A stretch of DNA of 64,000 bases from Pseudomonas hormoni (GCF_018502625.1 NZ_CP075566.1:1865001-1929000); one strand, 5' to 3'; shown: positions 1 to 9,425, counted from the first letter of the stretch. A program made the numbers and translations. Notes: generated by a model not told the origin, from the letters alone.

Positions 1-1374
1 GCTGCAGTACTGCCGCCCGTGGATTGCCCATTGATTCAAACGGCCTGCGGCGAGCTCGAAGAGCTGTTTGATCGGCGCTACAAGCTAATCGGCTGCCTGC
101 GCAAAGGGGTCATGTACCACCACGGTTCGATTCCTGACACCATCCGCCTGTACCTGGAGAGCCTCTTCAGCAGCTCCAAGCAGATGAAGGTTCTGGTCTG
201 CAACTCCACCCTCCTTGAAGGGGTAAATCTGCCGATTGAACGGCTTTTCGTCTTTGATTTTTTCAAAGGGAAGAACAAACTGACGCCATCTCAATTTAAG
301 AATTTGGTGGGACGCGTCAACCGGTTTAGTGAGGTGTTTGCTCCTGGCGCTGAGGCGGCGTTAAGAAAGCTGGAGTCCAGCATCTACCTCTTGGGTGTGG
401 ATGGTTACACTCGCGGGAATGCAGCTCTTGAAACTTTCTACGATAAGTCTGTCAACGTCTCCAAGGTGGTTAAGGACACCGTCAGCAACGTTCTGCTTGA
501 AGCAACTAAGATCATCGATGGAAAGGTGTCGGATCTCTACGACGATGCCGTGGCTCGCCTAGAAAATTTGCACCCTGGCGTGGTTCAAGATCGGGAGTGT
601 AGGTATGTCACTACTCAGGTGGGCAAGCTTCTAATCGCGAACAGCGTTAGTGAGATTGATGTGTTCTCAGAGGAGGAAGCTATCGAGCGAAAAATTAAGC
701 GAGGCATTGAGGCGAACGGCCCGATCAATACCGTCGACAGGCTCATGCTTGCCATTTCCAAATCATTCATTGATCACTTCGATGAAAGCCGAGAGTACAG
801 CGATCTGATCCGTCTCAAGCAAGAGGCCGCTCGGAACTTCTACGCCATGATCTTGGATTGGAAGCTGAAAAAACACAGCGTGAAGCAGACGATCCGATCA
901 ACGCTGGCGTACTGGAAGAAACTGGTTGAAAACAGCGCCAGCGATCACGTTTTCGTAGGCAAGTGGGGCGACACCAAGTATCGGGACAGCAAGTACGAAA
1001 ACTGGGTCAGAATTTCTAAGAAGGATGACGCCGAGCGGATCAACCTGGCAATCGTCCGGCTCAAGGATGAAGATGACTTTTTTGACAATAAGATTTTCAA
1101 ATTCGTCGAGGTTTTGAATGGCGTAGGCGCCTTGGATCCTGGGTTCTACAAGCTCATCAAATACGGAACGGCAGATGACACTAAGATCAAGCTTATTCGC
1201 GATGGGTATAGTCATGGCCTGGCGGATATGTTGCTTGAAAGGTATCCCGAAACTTTGCGAGCAGCACCCAGCGGCGAAATCGAAGTGAGCCCTCGTCTCG
1301 TCAACATGATGGTCGCGAACGGGGAGAGCGATCTGCTGATATTTGAAGCCAAAATGAATCTCAAGCCAGCCTGA
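1..1374 (+). CDS. Superfamily 2 (Ski2-like) helicase, C-terminal part; gene cut by window start
   Basis: The reading frame is open from base 1, so the gene begins upstream of the window and only about 457 C-terminal residues are seen. The early part carries C-terminal helicase-domain motifs: STLLEGVNLP matches motif V of Ski2-like enzymes and FKNLVGRVNRF matches motif VI (Q/GR..R type). The Walker A and DEAD-box half must lie upstream. The remaining 350 residues are largely helical and charged with no domain I can name. Helicases of this kind occur in several defence systems, for example HamB of Hachiman, and the neighbours (Mrr fragment, STAND ATPase) fit a defence island. The partner gene, if any, is out of view, so assignment to a named system is inference. 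Confidence 0.75.
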   Translation, partial: AAVLPPVDCPLIQTACGELEELFDRRYKLIGCLRKGVMYHHGSIPDTIRLYLESLFSSSKQMKVLVCNSTLLEGVNLPIERLFVFDFFKGKNKLTPSQFKNLVGRVNRFSEVFAPGAEAALRKLESSIYLLGVDGYTRGNAALETFYDKSVNVSKVVKDTVSNVLLEATKIIDGKVSDLYDDAVARLENLHPGVVQDRECRYVTTQVGKLLIANSVSEIDVFSEEEAIERKIKRGIEANGPINTVDRLMLAISKSFIDHFDESREYSDLIRLKQEAARNFYAMILDWKLKKHSVKQTIRSTLAYWKKLVENSASDHVFVGKWGDTKYRDSKYENWVRISKKDDAERINLAIVRLKDEDDFFDNKIFKFVEVLNGVGALDPGFYKLIKYGTADDTKIKLIRDGYSHGLADMLLERYPETLRAAPSGEIEVSPRLVNMMVANGESDLLIFEAKMNLKPA

Positions 1375-1490
1375 CCGAAACTCCTGGTGAACGCGTGGTA
1401 GGTTGCTCAGGAGAGCCAGCCAAGCGATTCATCACCGGTTACTACTCGCGGTGTAGGTTAGGCACGCACTAGCCGACTTACCGGAGGCGC

Positions 1491-1987
1491 TTATCGTTTA
1501 AGCGCTGCAAGTGTCGGATCTGGCGTCATCTGACGCGATGAAGGCTTTCCAGTATTTGTCCAGCCGTCGCAGCGCATCGCGAGCAGCGGCACTGGCATTT
1601 TCATCTTTATCATTCTCAGCCGATTGCAGAGTATCACCAGGCGCCACGCTAGATGGCGCTTATCCTCTCGCATTGCGTATGTCACCAACTGTTCAAGCTC
1701 GTCAGGTCGCTTTGATGAACACAAGTACATGGCCTGCATGATGGGTTCCACAATGCCGCTATTCACGCACAGTACTGAGCCAACGCCTGAAATGTGGTTG
1801 TATGAAGGCCAAGCATGTCTCTGAGGTTGCGGGGCGCCGGTTTGAAAATCAGATCTTCAGAATTGCCCCAGGTGGCGACAATTGACAAGTTCACCGACAT
1901 ACCACCATCGCCCATGTCCATGAGCGTCATTGCCAAGTGGCTCAGTATCAGCCAAGGCTGTATATCCCTAGACAGCCGCTCGTTCAT
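1491..1987 (-). pseudogene. Unknown protein split in two frames
   Basis: Two minus-strand frames look coding. The first runs 1987-1763 (74 residues, starting MNERLSRDIQPW) and the second 1766-1491 (91 residues, rich in helical segments such as RPDELEQLVTYAMRED). They overlap by four bases with a GTGA junction, which could be a coupled pair. However, the second frame remains open and protein-like upstream of its GTG, so a single gene broken by a frameshift near 1765-1800 is at least as likely. No family was recognised. There is no convincing ribosome site at either start. Confidence 0.35.
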
Positions 1988-2069
1988 TCCTTCACCGAAT
2001 TGAATACGTACGCCTTGCCGAAACCTTCCAATACACACAAAAGCCAAACACTGGAATGACAAAGCCCCA

Positions 2070-2273
2070 GTGAACAACATCTTCGAGCAGCTAATCGACG
2101 GTATAGAGGCGGCGAACGCCAATCTAGGGATGGTTATCACGTCCGGCACAATTGCGGAAAGCGCTGTAAAGGCGGCCGAGGAATACGCCGAAGCTACGGG
2201 GATTCAGATCGAACTGGTCGATGGTGATCAGTTCGCGAAGCTTCTGATCGAGCAAGGCATTGGGAAGTGGTGA
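2070..2273 (+). pseudogene. Fragment of an Mrr-type restriction endonuclease (C-terminal end)
   Basis: The 67-residue frame contains MVITSGTIAESAVKAAEEYA followed by IELVDGDQFAKLL. This matches the end of the Mrr_cat nuclease fold, where a (T/S)SG-x(3)-A-x(3)A strand-helix is followed by I-LIDG-x-(Q/E)LA-LL. The catalytic D..QxK part of the domain and the N-terminal winged helix are absent upstream, where the sequence reads on the other strand. It is therefore a leftover of a type IV restriction gene rather than an intact enzyme. A free-standing small protein is possible but less likely. Confidence 0.6.
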
Positions 2274-2363
2274 CCAGCATCTCTCTTAGTTGACTACGAA
2301 CACCCGGACTGAGATCGTCCCTATACGGATCCTTTCACTGCCAGATTCAAGGATGTAAAGCCA

Positions 2364-2828
2364 ATGGCTAGCCTGAACTACACGACCGCTTTTAATCGCT
2401 ACAAAGCAAAGCTTGATAACCCTAATTGGGCCGTTTCCGCCATTTCCGCAGATGGCGCTCTGGTGATCAGTTGCTGGGAGCAATACTTCGAACGCCCGGC
2501 GGGTGGGGTTCTTCGATATGTCGACTCACTGTCGCGGTGGAACGGCAGCAATCGTGCGGGCTGGAACTTGCTGCGAAGACACCTTGAAATGACCCTGGCA
2601 GGGAAACTAGAAGTTAGGCTCGTGCTTGCAAAGACCGATAATCCTGCGGCGGTTGCGAAGGGTGGTGATGCCAGCAAACTGAACAACACCTTCTCCATAC
2701 GGGAAGACCTGATTGGTCGTCTCACCCACTATGATGGAGATCGCTTCACGATTGAGTTTCGTAAGTCATTGCAATCGCCAGATACCTATCTGTCACAGGC
2801 GTTAGCAGATGCCAAGCTTAAGGGTTGA
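2364..2828 (+). CDS. Hypothetical protein, 154 aa, in defence island
   Basis: ATG start with AAGGATG about ten bases upstream. The protein is soluble, without signal or membrane segments, mixed alpha/beta, with a Trp-rich N-terminal half (NPNWAVSAI, ISCWEQYFERP, LSRWNG) and a C-terminal segment ending DRFTIEFRKSLQSP. No family was recognised. It sits 90 bases after the Mrr fragment on the same strand and may once have been part of the same restriction locus; that is inference from position only. Confidence 0.55.
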   Translation: MASLNYTTAFNRYKAKLDNPNWAVSAISADGALVISCWEQYFERPAGGVLRYVDSLSRWNGSNRAGWNLLRRHLEMTLAGKLEVRLVLAKTDNPAAVAKGGDASKLNNTFSIREDLIGRLTHYDGDRFTIEFRKSLQSPDTYLSQALADAKLKG

Positions 2829-3125
2829 GCTACCGGAAGGATGAAGAATGTTGTGTGATTCTTGGATGCTGAGAAACTCATTTTCTTGAGGGATCGCAGC
2901 ACAACGTGGCGACGCAGGAAAGGGAAATCACCTCAACAGTGGCCTGCCGCGGTTGGGTATCCGCGATGCCCAAACTGGCATCTAACAGCGCAGGTACGAT
3001 ATTGGACTGTTCACTTCGGGGCTGATTCGCGAATGTGTGGCCCAATCCGAACAAGAAATTTTTGAGTGCAGCGCCCAAGGGCCGTCAGTAAGAACTAATA
3101 CTGATAGTTAGCCTCTGGGCGTACG
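2829..3125. other. Intergenic stretch, nothing recognised
   Basis: About 300 bases between the hypothetical gene and the convergent WYL-domain gene. Short overlapping frames exist on both strands but none has a ribosome site or a protein-like composition. No clear terminator hairpin with a T run was seen. Confidence 0.3.
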
Positions 3126-3749
3126 TCAGTCATCGCAGTTTGGTCGCAAAGGCTTCCGCACCACGGGATGAGGGCTAAATTCGTCATTCACCCTTTGCAT
3201 CCAGTCTAGGTTTTCTGGCTGTCTAGCGGAGCCTAAAACGATCCGTACTGCGAATGCTCGGCACTCCTCAAGCAGTGAATTTGGGATCTGTTCTAACAAT
3301 CCTTTGTATTCTTCAACGTTACCGTCACGGTAGTCATACAGGTCTGCGCACCAAAGGCTGTAGACCCACTCGCTGATATCTTCGTCTGTGTGTATCGAGG
3401 TGTTGGCTAAGGATTTGACGAAGGCGTCTACGTGCTTGCGCTCACGCTTGGCGAAGCCGCGAGTCGTGAGGCTGAAAAATTTTAGTGCCTTGATAGCCTG
3501 ACGACTTTTCCAGGTTAGGACGTCAATTGATTCGGAATCACGCATCAATGGCACTAATTGATATGGGTTCAATACCTCTCCTGTATCAGGGGCCACTGCA
3601 TGCATTATCCGGTCGAGATTGAATGTCCGACGCTCCTCTCTGGTATGGCAAAACGCATCAATATTGGACTCGTTCTCCTTTCGTAGATCCGAGATTTCAC
3701 GCTCCGTAATCTGGCCTGAGCCATCCTGATATTTGATGAGTACGCGCAT
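3126..3749 (-). CDS. WYL-domain-like protein, 207 aa
   Basis: The N-terminal 65 residues look like a WYL ligand-sensing domain: MRVLIKYQDGSGQITEREIS, a central strand pair, then RRTFNLDRI, the usual R-F-x-LDRI end of the fold. The C-terminal part (about residues 90-207) is all helical, contains an RGFAKRERKHVDAFV segment and recalls TerB-like helical domains, though this is weak. No N-terminal winged helix is present, unlike most WYL transcription factors. The ATG at 3749 is chosen because CAGGAG lies six bases upstream; the longer frame from 3809 has no such site. WYL proteins often control or serve defence loci, which suits the neighbourhood. Confidence 0.65.
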   Translation of the reverse strand: MRVLIKYQDGSGQITEREISDLRKENESNIDAFCHTREERRTFNLDRIMHAVAPDTGEVLNPYQLVPLMRDSESIDVLTWKSRQAIKALKFFSLTTRGFAKRERKHVDAFVKSLANTSIHTDEDISEWVYSLWCADLYDYRDGNVEEYKGLLEQIPNSLLEECRAFAVRIVLGSARQPENLDWMQRVNDEFSPHPVVRKPLRPNCDD

Positions 3750-4351
3750 CACTGCTCCTGTTATCTGCAGTCCGACTTCCAGTCGACTCTGGTTGTAGTC
3801 TAGGGTCAATCATATTGGCCACATAGGCAATTCAATGATTCAACCTTCGATGTGCACACCGAGGAATTGACATGTCTGTTCTATTTTTTCTTCCCTGGGT
3901 TACAACTGCGAAGGAAGTACAGCTAGGTAGGATGAGGGTGATACCGTAAGTACCTGGTGAGGCACCAGGACAACCCCATGGGTTTGGTCAGGAGGTGCTT
4001 GATGCCATTCTGGGAAGCTATGGGGATCAAAACTTTCACCCCTCTCGCACCAGCGCGCATGTCATGCGCAGCACAATTATTATTTGGGATAATGACATCG
4101 AAGGGCTAGATCTGCCGGAGGATCAAATTACCCCACGTTTGGAGATGGCGAACTGTTGACATTTTCTGCGTTATCGAACTGCGTTAGCGCCATGACACAT
4201 CAACGCAATGAGGCCGCGCTCGTCATCAGGCGATTGCGGATACGAGTCGATCTCCCGATAGAGGTCACCGGCCAAGGTGGCATTTCGAGTAGGATGGTAG
4301 AGCCCCTTCAGCCCGCGTCGGGGCTGCTCCTGACCTGCTTTGAGACTCGCT
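3750..4351. other. Gene-poor stretch with possible gene remnant
   Basis: About 600 bases upstream of the large STAND gene. A plus-strand frame from 3995 to 4159 is protein-like (QEVLDAILGSYGDQNFHPSR, then IIIWDNDIEGLDLPED) but has no good start and looks like the tail of a lost gene. The rest holds only short overlapping frames. The promoter of the downstream gene should be here, but no strong -35/-10 pair stands out. Confidence 0.35.
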
Positions 4352-7300
4352 ATGACCAAGCACTCGGACGCCTTCATTGACCTTGATCGCACCTTCTCCC
4401 AAATCCCTCTTGATGCTGATGCGTCTGACGATGTCGACCTAAGCGGTAGGCATAGCCGGCATGGAGAGCTCCGCTGGCCTGACTTGCTAACTCATAATCG
4501 GGTGATACTGCTGTCCGAGGCGGGATCAGGTAAAACCGCTGAGATCCGAAACGTCGCTTGCCAGCTCCGGAGCCAAGGAAAAAATTCATTCTTTCTTCGT
4601 ATTGAGAACGTAACTTCAGACTTGGAGGACGCCTTCGAGGTGGGGACGTTTGATGAGTTCGAGAGCTGGCTCGATTCAGGCACCGAGGGCTGGCTGCTGA
4701 TGGATTCAGTCGACGAGGCTCGGTTAAATGATCCGAAAGATTTCGAGCGCGCAATCCGAAAACTTGGCCGATTGACCCAAAACATTGTGGCCCAGGCGCA
4801 CATAATCATCACTGGACGAAGCACAGCATGGCGCGCAAAGACAGATCTTGAGATCTGTGAAAAGGCTTTTGCGTTTGGGCCCGTAGCTCGGCAAGCTCCT
4901 TCCACAACAACAGATGGTTTTGAGGACGTTGTGCAAACGGTTCCATACAAAACGGAGCCAGATACGTCGTTCCTCCTGGTGACGTTGGACGACATCCATG
5001 ACGAGCAGATTGATCGCTTCTTAAATGCCACTGGCGTCCAAGACATCAAAGCGTTTCGAGCCGCAGTTGAGCGCAAGGAAGCATGGTCGTTAACCACGCG
5101 CCCCTTGGACTTTCTGGAACTCGTCGACTTTTGGCTCGAGCACCATCGAATAGGCTCGCGCTTGGAGCTCATGAGAAGCAGCATTAATCGCCGCCTTGAA
5201 GAGCGTGATCAAGATCGTGCCGAATCTAGACCCATTGCTCCAGATAGGCTCAGAGAAGGCGTACGCTTAATTGCAGCAGCAACAACATTAGGGCAAACGT
5301 CTGCGATCCGCGTCCCTGATGGTGAGACGAATAAAAGTGGGATTCCCATTCGCGACGTTCTGACGGATTGGAATGACACAGAATCAGCAGCCTTGCTGAA
5401 TCGACCAATTTTCGAGCCGGGCATCTATGGAACGGTTCGTTTCCACCATCGTACTGTCCGAGAATACCTAACAGCGGAATGGCTCCACGAACTCATCTGT
5501 GGCGCAGGTTCGCGGGTCAAAATCGAGAACTTGTTCTTCCGTACACAATATGGGCTGGAGGTTATCAATCCTTCAATGCGTCCAGTTCTACCTTGGTTAG
5601 CGCTGTTGGATGATCGCATTTGTACACGGCTGGAGGAGGTTGCTCCGGAGGTATTTTTTGAGGGCGGCGATCCTGGGCAGCTCCCGCTGAGTACACGCCG
5701 TAGAGTGCTGCGCAAGGCGTGCGAGCACTTGGCTCAGCCGGCTCACAGCTGGACGATGACTGACTATTCAGCCGTACAGCGATTCGCGCACCACGATCTC
5801 ACTGAAGACATCAAAGAACTACTGACGCTTTACCGTAGCAACGATGACATCGCTTGGTTCCTTTTAAGAATGGTATGGCAGGGCGAGGTGGTGGGTGCAC
5901 TTGCAGAGACTAAGCAATTTGCCCTAGATGCTAAGCACAAACATACTCGTTTGGCAGCAATCCGAGCTGTTATCGATCTGGGGACGGCCCAAGATATAGC
6001 CGAAGTGCGCCTGGCGCTGCTGGTAGGAGACTCCAAGGTTAACCGGGAATGGTTAGCTGAGCTGCTTGATGGGCTTGCGCTCGATAGTCAATGGCTACCT
6101 TGGCTGCTACAGGCAATCGAGAGAAGCGCGAAGAAGGAGCGCTATAGCGGTAGGGATGCCCTGGCTTTGAAGCTTTCTTCCCTGGCAATGGATTGTCCGC
6201 TAGAAAACTTGCCAGCCATCATATGCGGACTCGGTGTGCTTTTAGACAAGCCTCCAACTGAACAGCACGGTTTCAGCGCTATCTCTAAGAGGTACGGCTG
6301 GCTAGCCGAGATAGCTGGTATGGCAGTGCTCCGTTTGCTCCAGGCACGAGACCCGTTTGCGCTTGATGACTCGGCCCTCGCGATTCTGAGCAAGCTGGCC
6401 CAAGCGCACATTTACGATGAGCGAGATACTCGAGAGCTCGGAGAAAAACTCCGGGAGATCGTGCCTACTTGGCCGGAGCTTGACTACAAGCTGTTCTGGT
6501 ATGACGTTGGACTAGCTCGTAACGGTCGAGTGCATCGCGGTGAACCTGTAATTCACGTCTGGCAGCTGCTTGGTTTCCGGCCATTCTGGTCGCTGAATAG
6601 GCAAAACTTCAGCCTCGCCTGCGACAACATCGCTAGCCTCACGAACATGCATGATCGGCTGATGGCGCTGAGTCTGGCTTTCAACATTTACACGCAGCAT
6701 GACAAACCATCCTCTTGGGAGATTCAGCTCAGGCAAGCAACTGAGTTTCAAGACGAGCTTCTCGAGAAGCTTGAGATTTTGTTAAATCCACCGGAGCGAA
6801 AAGTTGAGGAGTGGGAGATCCAGCAGGCTCAGTGGAAAGAGGAAGCAGCCCAACGGAAAGCTGAAGAAACAGAGCATCGTCGCTCTTGGCAGGAGGGGCT
6901 CGCCGCCGATGTGGCCCTGATAAATAGCCCCCAGCCAAGCGTAATGACTCGAAGCCAATCTTACCTAATGGAACGCATGCGTGAAGGCTCATCGTCGTCA
7001 AATACTTGGAGCAGCGGCAATTGGCAGTCGCTTATAACTGAGTTCGGCCTGCCAGTTGCCCAAGCGTTTCGTACCGGCGCTGTTAATTTCTGGCGGGGCT
7101 ATTGCCCGACTCTGCCATCCGAGGGGGCTCCTGCCAATTCGACCCCATACCAGGTGATTTTTGGCTTGACTGGGCTCGCTATTGAAGCGAAAGAGGAGCC
7201 ATCGAGCTTCTCGCAGATGTCAGCTGATGACGTTAAGTACGCAGCTCGCTATGGGTTGCTTGAGCTGAACGGCTTTCCGGAGTGGCTTCCCAGGCTTTTC

Positions 7301-8695
7301 GAGCTACACCCGCGTGTTATCCAAGAAGTCGTACTGCGTGAAATCAATTACGAGATGGATGCGCCACGTTTGGAGTTAGGCGGTAATTGGGTGTTACAGA
7401 GACTGCGTTGGGGTGGGGGCTGGATGTACGAGGAGCTTGCTGCTCCGCTCATGCCTCGGCTGACACAGCACATAAGCGACCTTGAGTCGCTCCAGCTCGT
7501 GCTAAGCATTGTGCAGGAGTCATCGGTCGCTGATGAGTTACTGGCCGAGCTCGCCTGCAAGCGTGCCGTAGAAGAAGTCAATTCGGAGATTGCGCCGACT
7601 TGGTATGCCGTGTGGGTTGGAGTGGAGCCGGCACTTGCTATCCCGGCATTAGTAGCTCGCATCGACTCGTTATCTTCAGATGAGGAAAAAACCACATTTG
7701 CCATGCTTTGCCTGATTGCCATTGTCGGAAGCCGCACTGCCAGCCGTTGTCGGCAGAAGTACAAAACGGTTGAGCATGTCAAATCGCTGTATCTGCTAAT
7801 GCACACATACATACGTATTGCAGAAGACATTGACCGTGCAGGAAAAGGAGTCTATTCGCCAGGACTTAGGGACGATGCCCAGAATGCTCGTGATGGGCTT
7901 TTAGCCTTTATCCGAGAGACGCCTGGGAAGGAATCATTCCTAGCATTGCAGGAAATCGCACAGGCCCACCCTGCGGAGCGACTACGTCCCTGGAGCGCAT
8001 TCTACGCTCAGCAGAAGGCTACGGCCGACTCCCAGACTCCTCCATGGGAACCATCGAAGGTCGTCGAATTTCACAAATCGCTGGAAAGCACGCCATCCAC
8101 CAACCGTGATCTCTGGAATCTGGCAATCGATCGTCTTCTGGACTTAAAGCACGATTTAGAAGATAGCGACTCCAGCTACGCAGAAATTTTGCTCCAGACA
8201 AATCAGGAGACGTCCATTCGGAAGTTCATCGGTAAATGGCTGAGGGATCATGCTGCGGGACGCTACGTCGTGCCGCAGGAAGAGCAGCTTGCCGATGACA
8301 AGCGCCCTGATTATCGATTCCAAAACAGTCAGTACTACGCGCCCGTGCCTGTCGAACTTAAGCTTTCGCAGAACTGGAGCGGCCCCGGGCATTTCGAACG
8401 ACTTGAGAACCAACTCTGCGGGGATTACCTCCGTGACATAAGCTCAAGCTGCGGCATCTTTTTGCTGGTGAACCATGGAGGTCAGGCCGCGTGGGAGACG
8501 CCCACCAAAGGCCGGGTCGGGTTTAATGATCTAGTAATCGCATTGCAAGAGCACTGGCTGGCCATCGCATCGAAGTTTCCTAACGTTGAGGACATCAAGG
8601 TCATCGGCATAGACCTCACCAAGCGAGGAGGAGCGGCCGCGATCAAAGCCATCGAGGCGAATCAGGTGGCGGCTGATCAGAGCGATGGAGAATGA
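4352..8695 (+). CDS. NACHT-type STAND ATPase with C-terminal PD-(D/E)xK-like nuclease, about 1447 aa
   Basis: Near residue 55-62 is a Walker A motif (SEAGSGKT), near 113-125 a NACHT-style Walker B (GWLLMDSVDEARL) and near 150-160 a sensor-1-like IIITGRSTAW. The ATPase module is followed by an arginine-bearing helical region (FHHRTVREYL) and then about 900 residues of helical, HEAT-like repeats, interrupted near residue 815-855 by a charged coiled coil (EEWEIQQAQWKEEAAQRK). The last 130 residues contain RPDYRF, then VPVELKLS, then ENQLCGDYL, spaced like the D, E-x-K and Q elements of a PD-(D/E)xK nuclease. The architecture is that of a bacterial NLR-like immune sensor with a nuclease effector. 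An in-frame TTG at 4340 is an alternative start; neither has a good ribosome site. It stands alone, with no obvious partner. Confidence 0.8.
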   Translation: MTKHSDAFIDLDRTFSQIPLDADASDDVDLSGRHSRHGELRWPDLLTHNRVILLSEAGSGKTAEIRNVACQLRSQGKNSFFLRIENVTSDLEDAFEVGTFDEFESWLDSGTEGWLLMDSVDEARLNDPKDFERAIRKLGRLTQNIVAQAHIIITGRSTAWRAKTDLEICEKAFAFGPVARQAPSTTTDGFEDVVQTVPYKTEPDTSFLLVTLDDIHDEQIDRFLNATGVQDIKAFRAAVERKEAWSLTTRPLDFLELVDFWLEHHRIGSRLELMRSSINRRLEERDQDRAESRPIAPDRLREGVRLIAAATTLGQTSAIRVPDGETNKSGIPIRDVLTDWNDTESAALLNRPIFEPGIYGTVRFHHRTVREYLTAEWLHELICGAGSRVKIENLFFRTQYGLEVINPSMRPVLPWLALLDDRICTRLEEVAPEVFFEGGDPGQLPLSTRRRVLRKACEHLAQPAHSWTMTDYSAVQRFAHHDLTEDIKELLTLYRSNDDIAWFLLRMVWQGEVVGALAETKQFALDAKHKHTRLAAIRAVIDLGTAQDIAEVRLALLVGDSKVNREWLAELLDGLALDSQWLPWLLQAIERSAKKERYSGRDALALKLSSLAMDCPLENLPAIICGLGVLLDKPPTEQHGFSAISKRYGWLAEIAGMAVLRLLQARDPFALDDSALAILSKLAQAHIYDERDTRELGEKLREIVPTWPELDYKLFWYDVGLARNGRVHRGEPVIHVWQLLGFRPFWSLNRQNFSLACDNIASLTNMHDRLMALSLAFNIYTQHDKPSSWEIQLRQATEFQDELLEKLEILLNPPERKVEEWEIQQAQWKEEAAQRKAEETEHRRSWQEGLAADVALINSPQPSVMTRSQSYLMERMREGSSSSNTWSSGNWQSLITEFGLPVAQAFRTGAVNFWRGYCPTLPSEGAPANSTPYQVIFGLTGLAIEAKEEPSSFSQMSADDVKYAARYGLLELNGFPEWLPRLFELHPRVIQEVVLREINYEMDAPRLELGGNWVLQRLRWGGGWMYEELAAPLMPRLTQHISDLESLQLVLSIVQESSVADELLAELACKRAVEEVNSEIAPTWYAVWVGVEPALAIPALVARIDSLSSDEEKTTFAMLCLIAIVGSRTASRCRQKYKTVEHVKSLYLLMHTYIRIAEDIDRAGKGVYSPGLRDDAQNARDGLLAFIRETPGKESFLALQEIAQAHPAERLRPWSAFYAQQKATADSQTPPWEPSKVVEFHKSLESTPSTNRDLWNLAIDRLLDLKHDLEDSDSSYAEILLQTNQETSIRKFIGKWLRDHAAGRYVVPQEEQLADDKRPDYRFQNSQYYAPVPVELKLSQNWSGPGHFERLENQLCGDYLRDISSSCGIFLLVNHGGQAAWETPTKGRVGFNDLVIALQEHWLAIASKFPNVEDIKVIGIDLTKRGGAAAIKAIEANQVAADQSDGE

Positions 8696-8726
8696 GAACA
8701 AGCGAGGCAGACCTGCTTGACCAAGA

Positions 8727-9087
8727 GTGTCAAAGGCGGCGGAGTTTATTGGGGTTCCCGTCGAATTGCTCGACCAGATAGCGACCCTGGTTCAGATGCC
8801 GTGTGCGGATATCTCCCACGCTATTTGAGTGTCGCCCACGACGTTGGCGCGCAGGGCAAAAGGCCGCTTGAAAACAGCTAAAAGCGATCGTCTGGTGGCA
8901 TTGATAGCTGTGTTTCAGCAGGCCCGTTCCCTATTCGAAAACGATGCCACCGCTGCCGCAAAATGGATGAGCTCGCCGGTGCAAGGTTTAGGGTTGAAGT
9001 GGCCTCTAGACATGTTGAGGACGAGGGTAGAAATAAACGCTGTTTGAGTGAGCTGATGGGTAGGCTCGAAAGGGGAGTACTGGTGTG
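8727..9087 (+). pseudogene. Broken MbcA/ParS/Xre-type antitoxin (DUF2384) gene
   Basis: From a GTG at 8727 the frame reads SKAAEFIGVPVELLDQIATL, meets TGA at 8826, and continues in the same frame with SPTTLARRAKGR, SDRLVALIAVFQQA, FENDATAAAKWM and LKWPLDML. These are the helix-turn-helix and DUF2384 blocks of MbcA/ParS antitoxins in the right order. The frame ends early at 9044, while another frame carries the expected ending SELMGRLERGVLV to a stop at about 9087. The gene thus has one nonsense mutation and one frameshift. No RES-type toxin gene is visible downstream. Confidence 0.7.
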
Positions 9088-9218
9088 AGGCGATCCGATA
9101 TCGTTTTCCAGGTTTAAGTCAATCCGGAAAAAGGTCGCTGAGCACGATGCAATGCTGTCCTGCCATCGCTCCTTCGAGCCAACGGCTCGGCTCAGTACGC
9201 GACATAAATCGCAAATGG

Positions 9219-9425
9219 TCATCGCACGAATCGTTTAAGTGATTGCCGATTCGCTATTACTTTTTCTCGAATCTCGTCGGGATCGATCGACATACCGCCG
9301 TCTGGTGTCACGCGCAGAGATTTCAGATTGTTGAGGGCAGCTATGAACGCCCGATCTCTGGCTTGCTCTTGGCCAGATCTGTTGTCTCGACAAACAAGTC
9401 CTATCAATCGACCGAACCACTTCAT
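9219..9425 (-). CDS. Small paralogous protein, 68 aa (copy 1)
   Basis: The protein begins MKWFGRLIGLVCRD and ends IDPDEIREKVIANRQSLKRF. It is clearly homologous along its whole length to the product of 12709-12921, sharing the MKW-x-x-R, RD-x-RS, EQ-x-R-x-RAFI, VTP-x-G-x-MSI and EIRE-x-VIA blocks. That conservation with third-position changes shows that it is a real gene. AGGAG lies six bases before the ATG. The short N-terminus may be membrane-attached; function unknown. Confidence 0.7.
   Translation of the reverse strand: MKWFGRLIGLVCRDNRSGQEQARDRAFIAALNNLKSLRVTPDGGMSIDPDEIREKVIANRQSLKRFVR

Noticed and set aside
8878..9222. Minus-strand 114-codon frame opposite the antitoxin pseudogene
   Set aside because: It overlaps sequence explained by the DUF2384 blocks on the plus strand and is Ser/Arg-rich without a ribosome site.
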